From positions 1 through 25,406 of the forward strand of contig CAYPAX010000073.1 of the NCBI GenBank assembly GCA_964408735.1: a stretch of 25,406 bases of DNA. The letters are read 5' to 3'. Below the pieces are notes generated by a model. That model was not told where the DNA came from and searched no databases. It was given only the letters and a program-made list of their open reading frames with translations. This DNA comes from UBA7887 sp964408735 (GTDB taxonomy: Bacteria; Pseudomonadota; Alphaproteobacteria; UBA7887). Numbering within the stretch: position 1 is the first letter of the stretch; each line of letters begins with the position of its first letter. Both the position numbers and the translations under genes were made by a program. This document shows, one piece after another, positions 1 through 8,540 of this stretch.

Positions 1-48
1 GACGGCGCTGAGACCGGTCAAACCGGTTCCATCTAACCATGAAACGCT

Positions 49-474
49 CTAGGCCAGCGCCAGGTTCTTCTTGCCACGGAACAGGCCGCCGAGCAGGCCG
101 CGCTTGCTGTTCTTCTCGCGCTCTTCCTTGAGCAGTTCCTGCTGCGAATTGAGATTATCCACCAGGGTTTTGCGGTCGCGCTGTGCCACGTCGCGCTCGC
201 TCTCCATCGCTTTGCGGGTGATGCTAAGCGCCTGGCGCAGGCGCTCGATCTCGGCACCGGCCTCGGCGCGCGCTTCGTCGAGGGTCTTGCGCATCACTTC
301 GACGGAGCGGCGCATACGCTCGGCTTCTTCCAGGGCATCGTCGCGGTCGGCTTCGAGGCGGGCAATCTTGGCAGCAATCGCGTCGTCTGTCGGCGCTCGC
401 TCCGCCTGAGCCTCGATCTTTGCCGGCTCTTTGCGCTCGGCGCGTTTCGCCGTCCAAATCCTGTCCTGTTCCAT
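49..474 (-). CDS. Small coiled-coil protein of unknown function
   Basis: The 141-residue product is not recognised as a named family. Residues about 30-122 are rich in Glu, Arg, Ala and Leu with heptad-like spacing, so this is probably a long coiled coil. The tail is basic with a Gly-rich turn (KRGLLGGLFRGKKN, about 124-137). No signal peptide or membrane segment is visible. The start is the ATG at 472-474, preceded by a GGTGAG Shine-Dalgarno; the frame stays open upstream into carA but that part is antisense shadow. It lies 95 bp downstream of carA on the same strand, so co-transcription is plausible. The spacer contains a GTGAC-GTGG-GTCAC inverted repeat (536-549) of unknown role. Coding status is likely from composition and the ribosome site; the function is unknown. 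Confidence 0.7.
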   Translation of the reverse strand: MEQDRIWTAKRAERKEPAKIEAQAERAPTDDAIAAKIARLEADRDDALEEAERMRRSVEVMRKTLDEARAEAGAEIERLRQALSITRKAMESERDVAQRDRKTLVDNLNSQQELLKEEREKNSKRGLLGGLFRGKKNLALA

Positions 475-569
475 CGTTCTCACCAGGAACAAAATTGATG
501 CTGGAACGACTGTACCACGATCCGGCCGAAACCCTGTGACGTGGGTCACCGCCGCAAGGGCGCAGGCGC

Positions 570-1736
570 TCAGGACCCTGTGATTGCCGCCACAAAGCGG
601 TCGAAAAGATAGTGGCTGTCGCGCGGGCCTGGCGATGCCTCGGGATGGTGCTGCACGCTGAACACCGGCTTGTCGGTCAGGCGCAGGCCCTCGAGGGTAC
701 CGTCGAACAGCGATATATGGGTCTGTTCCACGCCATCGGGCAGGCTCTCTGCCTCGACCACGAAGCCATGGTTCTGGCTGGTGATCTCGACCTTGCCGGT
801 GGCCAGATCCTTGACCGGATGATTGGCGCCGCGGTGGCCCTGCTGCATCTTTCGGGTGCGGGCGCCGAGCGCCAGGGCCAGCATCTGATGGCCGAGGCAA
901 ATGCCGAACATGGGTATGCCCGTCTCCAGCAACGTGCGAATCACCGGCACCGCATAGACACCCGTCGCGGCAGGATCGCCTGGCCCGTTGGAGAGGAATA
1001 TGCCGTCGGGCTTATGGGCAAGAATATCCTCGGCGCTTGTGCTGGCCGGCACCACCGTGACCCGGCAGCCCGCGCTGGCCAGGCAGCGCAGGATGTTGTG
1101 CTTGGCGCCGAAATCCACTGCCACCACGTGGCGCTCGGATGCCTCCAGGCGGCCGAATCCGCTGTCGAGCGACCAGCTGGTCTGGTCCCAGGCATAGCTT
1201 TGGGTGCAACTCACCTCCCGTGCCAGGTCCATGCCTTCGAGGCCCGGCCATGCTGTCGCCTGCTGGCGCAATGCCGCAATGTCGAAGTTGCCGTCCGGGT
1301 CGTGGGCGATGACGCCGTTGGGCGCCCCGCTCTCGCGCACGATTCGGGTCAGCGCCCGGGTGTCGATGCCTGCTATTCCGGGCAGGTCATGGCTGATCAG
1401 CCAGGCATCGAGATGCCGGCTCGCGCGCCAGTTCGACGGCTCGGTGATATCGCAGCGCAGCAGGCAGCCGCGGGCAGCCGGCGTGCCGGTTTCCAGGTCG
1501 TCCTCGTTGCTGCCGATATTGCCGATATGGGGGAAAGTGAAGGTGATCAGCTGGCCGGCATAGGAGGGATCGCTGATGATCTCCTGATAGCCGGTCATGG
1601 AGGTGTTGAAGCAGACCTCGCCGACCGCGCTGCCGGTGGCGCCAAGGCCCTGGCCGCTGACGACGCGACCGTCGCCGAGCACCAGAACCGCCGTCGGCGG
1701 GCCGACGCGGTGTGCGGAACTATCCGTCTTGGGCAT
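570..1736 (-). CDS. carA: Carbamoyl-phosphate synthase small (glutaminase) subunit
   Basis: CarA releases ammonia from glutamine and channels it to CarB to make carbamoyl phosphate for arginine and pyrimidine synthesis in the cytoplasm. The 388-residue length is normal. The N-terminal CPSase small-chain domain (about 15-145) holds the GEVCFNTSMTGYQE signature. The C-terminal class I glutamine amidotransferase domain (about 203-385) shows the nucleophile Cys280 in MFGICLGHQ and the His364/Glu366 pair in HHPEASPGP, so the triad is intact. The start is the ATG at 1734-1736; only a weak ribosome site (AGGATAAG, rather far upstream) is seen. A good sigma-70-type promoter candidate lies at 1775-1803. 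carB is not in the window; the next gene downstream is a small coiled-coil protein, so carB is either beyond the edge or elsewhere. Confidence 0.97.
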   Translation of the reverse strand: MPKTDSSAHRVGPPTAVLVLGDGRVVSGQGLGATGSAVGEVCFNTSMTGYQEIISDPSYAGQLITFTFPHIGNIGSNEDDLETGTPAARGCLLRCDITEPSNWRASRHLDAWLISHDLPGIAGIDTRALTRIVRESGAPNGVIAHDPDGNFDIAALRQQATAWPGLEGMDLAREVSCTQSYAWDQTSWSLDSGFGRLEASERHVVAVDFGAKHNILRCLASAGCRVTVVPASTSAEDILAHKPDGIFLSNGPGDPAATGVYAVPVIRTLLETGIPMFGICLGHQMLALALGARTRKMQQGHRGANHPVKDLATGKVEITSQNHGFVVEAESLPDGVEQTHISLFDGTLEGLRLTDKPVFSVQHHPEASPGPRDSHYLFDRFVAAITGS

Positions 1737-1774
1737 GTCGTGCGGTTCGCTTATCCTGCGGGCGAAACTGGCGG

Positions 1775-1803
1775 AAAGTACGCACCGGCCGCTCGGTCGT
1801 CAA
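1775..1803 (-). promoter_or_regulatory. Candidate sigma-70 promoter for carA
   Basis: Reading the minus strand, a -35 element TTGACG (1798-1803) and a -10 element TACTTT (1775-1780) are separated by exactly 17 bp. The predicted transcript would start near 1768, giving a leader of about 30 nt before carA. This is a match to consensus only; no transcription data are available. Confidence 0.5.
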
Positions 1804-1860
1804 GCGTGCTACGGCGGGATTAAAGTCATGGAATTTCAACGCCTTAAAAATTTCCCTATT

Positions 1861-1876
1861 TGTGAATGGACTCACG
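1861..1876 (+). promoter_or_regulatory. Possible CRP/FNR-type half-site pair
   Basis: TGTGA-N6-TCACG matches 9 of 10 positions of the CRP-type TGTGA-N6-TCACA pattern. It lies in the divergent spacer between carA and yqeY, about 93 bp upstream of the yqeY start. Single short matches arise by chance, so this is weak evidence. Confidence 0.25.
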
Positions 1877-1968
1877 GCGCACGATGTCTCACCCTTCCCG
1901 GCCCGGTCGCGGGAGGCGGCAGGGCCAGGCTGCGCCGATAGCGCGGCCAGATAGTGCGGGGTTTTCCG

Positions 1969-2439
1969 ATGACGGAACTGAGAACCCGTTTTGCCGCTGA
2001 CTTGAAAGTGGCCATGAAAGCCAAGGAGCGCTGCCGTGTGGCGACCCTGCGGCTGATCCTGGCAACCTTGAAGGATCGCGACATTGCCGCGCGCAGCGAC
2101 GGCAACGATGTCGGTATCGACGACGGGCGCATTCTCGAAATGCTCGACAAGATGGTCCGCCAGCGTCGCGATTCGATTGCGCTCTACGAACAGGCGGGGC
2201 GTGACGAATTGGCGCGCCAGGAGGCCGAGGAGATTTCGATCATCGAAGGCTATATGCCCAAGGCGCTCGACGAAGCGGAGACGGCGGCGGCCGTGCAAAG
2301 CACCGTCGACGAGCTCGAGGCGGGCTCGGTCAAGGACATGGGGCGGGTCATGGCATCGCTGAAATCCAGCTATGCCGGGCGCATGGACTTCGCCAAGGCA
2401 TCGGCGCTGGTGAAGGAGACCCTGGCGGGCGGCGCATGA
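1969..2439 (+). CDS. yqeY: GatB/YqeY domain protein
   Basis: This is a stand-alone YqeY protein of about 156 residues, related to the tail domain of GatB, the tRNA-dependent amidotransferase subunit. Its precise cellular role is not settled. Family features seen are MKAKERCRVATLRLILATLKDRDI near the N-terminus, the central RQRRDSIALYEQAGRDELARQEAEEISIIEGYMP stretch (in pieces around 65-100) and a C-terminal SVKDMGRVMASLKSSYAGRMDFAKASALV segment. The ATG at 1969 is preferred to the in-frame GTG at 1954: it gives the usual MTELR-type N-terminus and has a GCGGGG ribosome site upstream. Its stop overlaps the dnaG start (ATGA), so the two are translationally coupled. yqeY-dnaG-rpoD is a common bacterial order. 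Confidence 0.92.
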   Translation: MTELRTRFAADLKVAMKAKERCRVATLRLILATLKDRDIAARSDGNDVGIDDGRILEMLDKMVRQRRDSIALYEQAGRDELARQEAEEISIIEGYMPKALDEAETAAAVQSTVDELEAGSVKDMGRVMASLKSSYAGRMDFAKASALVKETLAGGA

Positions 2440-4337
2440 GCCTGCCGCCGCAGTTTCTCGACGATATTCGCGCCCGTGTGCCTGCCAGCGAGGTGGTGGG
2501 GCGTAGCGTTCGCCTGACCCGCCGCGGCCGCGAGCATGTCGGCCTCTGTCCGTTTCACAAGGAAAAGACGCCGTCGTTCACGGTCAATGACGACAAGGCC
2601 TTTTTCCATTGCTTCGGCTGTGGCGCCCATGGCGACGTCATCGGCTTCCTGATGCAGCATGACGGCTTGGCTTTTCCCGAAGCGGTGGAGCGGTTGGCGG
2701 CCGAAGCCGGGCTGAGCGTGCCCGAGCCGACGCCCGAAGCGCGCGTGCAGGCGGCGCGGCAGGCGACGGTGCTGGGGGCGCTGGAGATCGCCGATGCCTG
2801 GTTCCAGCAAGCCTTGCGCCGGGAAGATGCCGGCCAGGCGCGCGCCTATCTTGCGGCACGCGGCATCGATAGGGATACGCTTGCAAGGTTTGGCATAGGT
2901 TGGGGCCCCGATCGCCGGCACGCCCTCATTCCCCATCTGGCGGCTTCCGGCGTCGACGAGGATCTGGCCGTCGAGGCCGGACTGGCCCGCCGCGCCGACG
3001 ATGGCGCCTGTTTCGATTTCTTCCGCGGCCGAGTGATTTTTCCCATCGCGGACAGTCGCGGCAGGACGATCGGCTTCGGCGGGCGGGTGCTGGGCGACGG
3101 CCAACCTAAGTACTTGAATTCGCCGGAAACTCCGGTCTTTCAGAAGCGCCGTGCGCTGTACAATCTGGCCGCCGCCCGCAAGCCCGTGCGGGACACCGGC
3201 ACGGTTATCGTCACCGAGGGCTACATGGATGTCATTGCCATGGCGCGTGCGGGCTTTGCCAATGCGGTGGCGCCGCTGGGCACGGCCTTGGGCGAGGATC
3301 AGATGGCGGCGCTCTGGCGCCTTGCTGCGGAACCCGTGCTCTGTCTCGACGGCGACACGGCCGGGCGCCGCGCGGCCTCGCGGGCTGCCGAGCGCGCGTT
3401 GCCTTTGCTCAGCCCGGGCCGCTCCTTGCGATTCGCCTTTCTGCCCGAGGGCGAGGATCCGGACAGCCTGCTCGCGGCCCACGGGCCGGCGGCGTTGAGC
3501 GCCCGCATAGAGGCGGCCCAGCCCCTGGTCGAGGTGCTGTGGGCGCAGATGCTGGCCGGCGGCCGCTTCGACACGCCGGAGCGCCGTGCCGGCCTGCGCC
3601 GCGACCTCGACCACATGGTGGCGGCGATTCGCGACGGCGACGTACGCGGGCAATATGGCGAAGAGTTCCGCCGCCGTTTCCAGGAAGCGTTCGGCGGCCC
3701 GCAACGCGGCGAAAAGAAATGGCGCCGCAGGCCGGAACGCGACTCGGCCCAGCCGGATCTGGATATCGGCCCCCACGAAGCGGCCCGGCGAGGTCGCGCG
3801 GTTGCGGTTACGGCGGCAGCGCGTGGCGGCGACGCCGAGACCGAAAGGCGCGAGCGCCTGCTGCTCGCCACGCTGCTCAACCATCCGGCCCTGCTTGCCG
3901 ACACCGTCGAGGACCTGGCGGCCATGAGCTTCGCGATGCCTGCATTTGAGCGCTTGCGCCATGCTCTCGGCGATATTGCCGCAGAGGGCGAGACCCTTGA
4001 CGACGATGCCCTGCGGGCGCGGCTGGCAGGTGCCGGCTTGGCGCAGGAGGCTTTGGCTCTGACCACGCCGTCGGGCTGGGGAGCCGGGCTTGCAGAGAGC
4101 TTTGTCCGTGCTGACGCTAGCGATGACGAGGCGTTGGCGGGCTGGCGCCACGTCGTCGCTTTGCACCGCCGCGCCGCCCTCGACGCCGAGATCGCGGCGG
4201 CCATCGTGGCGCTTGGCGAGAACCCGAGCGAGGAAGCCCTTGCCCAAATGCTCGCTTTGCGGCATCAACGGGATGCGCTGGCGCAGGATATGGCGGGCGC
4301 GGGGGGCCTTGCTTCGGCGCTAACAGGCCCCACATAG
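2436..4337 (+). CDS. dnaG: DNA primase
   Basis: DnaG makes RNA primers for lagging-strand replication with the replicative helicase. The 633-residue protein has the CHC2 zinc-binding domain (ligands Cys38, His41, Cys59, Cys62), the RNA polymerase core, and a TOPRIM domain with Glu261 in VTEGYMDV and the Asp305/Asp307 metal pair in CLDGDTAG. A low-complexity Arg-rich linker (about 415-475) leads to the C-terminal helicase-interacting domain. The length is typical. It starts within the yqeY stop codon (ATGA overlap) and is followed after 101 bp by rpoD, forming the classic macromolecular-synthesis arrangement without rpsU. Confidence 0.97.
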   Translation: MSLPPQFLDDIRARVPASEVVGRSVRLTRRGREHVGLCPFHKEKTPSFTVNDDKAFFHCFGCGAHGDVIGFLMQHDGLAFPEAVERLAAEAGLSVPEPTPEARVQAARQATVLGALEIADAWFQQALRREDAGQARAYLAARGIDRDTLARFGIGWGPDRRHALIPHLAASGVDEDLAVEAGLARRADDGACFDFFRGRVIFPIADSRGRTIGFGGRVLGDGQPKYLNSPETPVFQKRRALYNLAAARKPVRDTGTVIVTEGYMDVIAMARAGFANAVAPLGTALGEDQMAALWRLAAEPVLCLDGDTAGRRAASRAAERALPLLSPGRSLRFAFLPEGEDPDSLLAAHGPAALSARIEAAQPLVEVLWAQMLAGGRFDTPERRAGLRRDLDHMVAAIRDGDVRGQYGEEFRRRFQEAFGGPQRGEKKWRRRPERDSAQPDLDIGPHEAARRGRAVAVTAAARGGDAETERRERLLLATLLNHPALLADTVEDLAAMSFAMPAFERLRHALGDIAAEGETLDDDALRARLAGAGLAQEALALTTPSGWGAGLAESFVRADASDDEALAGWRHVVALHRRAALDAEIAAAIVALGENPSEEALAQMLALRHQRDALAQDMAGAGGLASALTGPT

Positions 4338-4438
4338 ATAAGGTACGAGTTGACCGCGACGAGGGGACGCCGTTCCAGGTGGGGGCGGCGTGACGTTGCG
4401 CGTCAGCCAATCTGCGATTTTCTCGAGGATATACGCGC

Positions 4439-6580
<2,142 letters not shown>

Positions 6581-6592
6581 AAGCGGTCTGCC

Positions 6593-7918
6593 ATGATCTT
6601 CGCTAAGGCGTTGCGAGGGGCTCTCGAAGGAGGGCCCCTCGCTGCGTTGCTCTATCGGCCGTGGTACGACACCGCCTCGCTGCCGCTGTTGGTGAGATAT
6701 TTTTTTCCTCTTAGCCGCGCCTGGGCCGCGGCCGTTGCTTGCCGCGGCGACGCCGAGCGATTTGTTGTGGATTTCCCTGGCCGGCCCGCGCCGTCGCCCT
6801 TGGTGCTGCGCCACATCTCCGCCTGTGCCGATGCCCATGATGTTGCCGAGGCCGCGTGGCAACAGCGTTTTTTTGGCTCTGAGCCGTCTGGGCTGGAGGC
6901 GGTGGATCAAGGGCGCCGCCGCGCCTCGTTCCGCTTGATGGCGCGGCGCTCGGCCTTGCTCGGCACCCATCTGCGCAAGCCCTTTCCGCCTGTCCGTTAT
7001 GCCGTGGAGCCCCCTGAGGCCGTGGCGGCGAAGGTCCGGCCCGCACCCTTTGCCTTATCGGCGGCGCCGCCCGCAATAGAACGCTCCCATGCCATCGCAC
7101 GTCCGGGCGGTGGCCGGCGCTTCTGGATGCGCTTTCCGGCTCCACACGACGTGACCGGCGATACCTGCTGGGCGCGCATCGACGAGCCTGCCGGCGAGCC
7201 TGCGGCCACGGTGGTGTTCGCCCATGGCATCTGCATGGAGGATGAGTCCTGGGACGCTGGGCTGGGGGCGCCGGAGCACCTAGCTGAGAGCGTGCGGGTG
7301 ATATCGCCGGAAGGTCCCTGGCATGGCCGTCGCCGGCTTGCGGGCCATTATGGCGGCGAGCCGATCCTGGCGCGCGGGCCGGCCGGGCTGGCCGACTATT
7401 TCGCGGCCCATATTCGCGAACTCGGCCACCTGATCGCCTGGGCGCGCGAGAGCTATGGCCGCCCGGTGGGGCTTTTCGGCATCAGCCTCGGGGCATTGAC
7501 CTGCCAACTCGCCCTGACCGCGGCGCGGGACTGGCCTGCCGCGGCGCGGCCCGACGCGGCGCTGCTGACCTCACCGGGCGAGTCGATCGACACCGTGGTC
7601 TTCAACGGTAGCCTGACCGCCGGGCTTGGCGTGGCGGAGGCGTTGTCCGGCTGGCAGGCAGAGGATCTTGATCGCGTACGGCCCTTGCTCGACCCCGAGG
7701 GGCCGCCGGCAACGGACGCCGGGCGCATCGTCGTCGTGCTCGGCGAGCGCGACGTCATCGTGCCATTCGAAAGCGGCGTCGCGCGCGCGAAATTGTGGGG
7801 CATACCGGCCCAAAACCTGTTCGTCCGCAACCAGGGCCACTTCGGCGTCTCGCTCGGCTTGACCGCTGCGCCGGAGCCGCTCGAGAGATTCGTCGCTCTG
7901 CTGCGGCAAGCGGGATGA
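6593..7918 (+). CDS. Alpha/beta-hydrolase-fold protein
   Basis: The 441-residue protein has an extended N-terminal region (about 1-180) of unknown role, then an alpha/beta-hydrolase core. Seen in the core are the strand-plus-HG oxyanion motif VVFAHG (207-212), the nucleophile elbow GISLGA with Ser298, a candidate acid Asp387 in GERDVIVP, and His416 in NQGHFGVSL. The catalytic triad therefore looks complete, pointing to an esterase, lipase or peptidase-like activity; the substrate is unknown. No signal peptide is visible, although residues 14-50 are hydrophobic and aromatic and might touch a membrane. It starts 12 bp after rpoD, so it could be read from the rpoD transcript, but a strong GC hairpin (6613-6642) lies inside its first codons. 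The start is therefore the least certain part. Confidence 0.85.
   Translation: MIFAKALRGALEGGPLAALLYRPWYDTASLPLLVRYFFPLSRAWAAAVACRGDAERFVVDFPGRPAPSPLVLRHISACADAHDVAEAAWQQRFFGSEPSGLEAVDQGRRRASFRLMARRSALLGTHLRKPFPPVRYAVEPPEAVAAKVRPAPFALSAAPPAIERSHAIARPGGGRRFWMRFPAPHDVTGDTCWARIDEPAGEPAATVVFAHGICMEDESWDAGLGAPEHLAESVRVISPEGPWHGRRRLAGHYGGEPILARGPAGLADYFAAHIRELGHLIAWARESYGRPVGLFGISLGALTCQLALTAARDWPAAARPDAALLTSPGESIDTVVFNGSLTAGLGVAEALSGWQAEDLDRVRPLLDPEGPPATDAGRIVVVLGERDVIVPFESGVARAKLWGIPAQNLFVRNQGHFGVSLGLTAAPEPLERFVALLRQAG
6613..6642 (+). terminator. GC-rich hairpin just after rpoD, possible attenuator or terminator
   Basis: A perfect 9-bp inverted repeat (GCGAGGGGC / GCCCCTCGC) surrounds a 12-nt loop, 32 nt after the rpoD stop and within codons 7-17 of the hydrolase gene. 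There is no following T-run, so classical intrinsic termination is doubtful. It could reduce read-through, or be a by-product of coding sequence. Confidence 0.35.
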
Positions 7919-7927
7919 TAGAGGCTC

Positions 7928-7956
7928 TTGCCTTCCGCGCGCCGATCCCCGATACC
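7928..7956 (+). promoter_or_regulatory. Weak candidate promoter for the tRNA gene
   Basis: TTGCCT (7928-7933) and GATACC (7951-7956) are spaced by 17 bp and end 17 bp before the mature tRNA 5' end. Both hexamers are imperfect; position is the main support. Confidence 0.3.
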
Positions 7957-7973
7957 TGGATTCCGACCTCGGT

Positions 7974-8050
7974 GGGCCTGTAGTTCAGTTGGTCAGAACG
8001 CGCCGCTCATAACGGTGTTGTCGCAGGTTCGAGTCCTGCCGGGCCCACCA
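7974..8050 (+). tRNA. tRNA with CAT anticodon (probably tRNA-Ile2, else tRNA-Met)
   Basis: A complete 77-nt cloverleaf with encoded CCA can be folded by eye. The 7-bp acceptor stem is GGGCCTG with CGGGCCC, the D stem GTTC/GAAC, the anticodon stem CGCCG/CGGTG around loop CTCATAA, and the T stem GCAGG/CCTGC around TTCGAGT. The discriminator base is A. The anticodon is CAT. The acceptor and anticodon-stem sequence resembles alphaproteobacterial tRNA-Ile whose C34 is changed to lysidine by TilS to read ATA. It does not have the features of initiator tRNA, since there is no C1-A72 mismatch. Elongator tRNA-Met remains possible because the two cannot be separated with certainty by eye. Confidence 0.93.
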
Positions 8051-8273
8051 CCCACCCGCCGCATCGTCGAGTGCCAATACCGGTGCTATTGAGAGCCGCA
8101 GAACCCTGCGGTCCTGGAGGGGTTGTTTCGAAGCAATGCCGTATTGGAGACCGCGCGTAGGGCAACGAAATTAGCGATAAGCGGTCATTCTTACGTTGGT
8201 ACTCACAGTCAATTATTGAATCTGTTTGTAGCCTCTCAACAAACGCAACTCAGATGTTGAATTCCTGGGCCTG
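8051..8273. other. Gene-free spacer between tRNA and MITE-like element
   Basis: No convincing reading frame, integrase fragment or copy of the tRNA 3' end is seen in these 223 bp. It looks less GC-rich than its surroundings around 8160-8270. A weak inverted pair AACCC/GGGTT near 8101-8126 might end the tRNA transcript, but this is not convincing. Confidence 0.4.
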
Positions 8274-8274
8274 C

Positions 8275-8540
8275 TAGTGGTCCAAATCTGACATATGGGA
8301 CCCATAGGATCGCCTCTGCCGTCGCTTCGCTAGAAAGGTGCGTGCTGGCGATGCCGGCCCATCGACAAACGTGCCTGACGACGCGAGGCGGCGTCAGAGG
8401 CGACCTATGGGCGGCCGTTCACGCCCACCGGCGTCGTTGCGCGGTCCTTGCGATGGACCCGCATCGCGGCGCACCGCGCGCCTAACCGGTGGGCGCGGAC
8501 GACCGTCCTATGGGTACCATATGTCAGATTTGGACCACTA
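8275..8540. mobile_element. MITE-like non-autonomous element with 36-bp terminal inverted repeats
   Basis: The ends are inverted repeats of 36 bp counting the flanking CTAG bases (8274-8309 and 8506-8541), identical except at one position. The inner part folds into two separate long imperfect hairpins, one across 8301-8411 and one across 8412-8505 with a small loop near 8455-8460. There is no transposase frame. The element is bounded by TA on both sides inside a CTAG context, as expected of IS630/Tc1-mariner-type insertion, which duplicates TA and in IS630 favours CTAG. The right end supplies the last base of the atzF stop codon. An autonomous parent element is not present in the window. Confidence 0.8.

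Noticed and set aside
1..48. ACCGGT-CAA-ACCGGT hairpin at the left edge, as a terminator for the coiled-coil gene
   Set aside because: Only a 6-bp stem, interrupted further out, and no T-run; too weak to call.
2370..4268. A long open frame antisense to dnaG
   Set aside because: It mirrors the codon bias of dnaG in high-GC DNA, has no recognisable motifs and overlaps a well-supported gene throughout.
4391..4405. TGACG-TTGCG-CGTCA inverted repeat upstream of rpoD
   Set aside because: Arms of 5 bp are expected by chance; no promoter alignment supports it.
7974..8274. tRNA as integration site of a genomic island
   Set aside because: No integrase and no repeated copy of the tRNA 3' end were found in the window.
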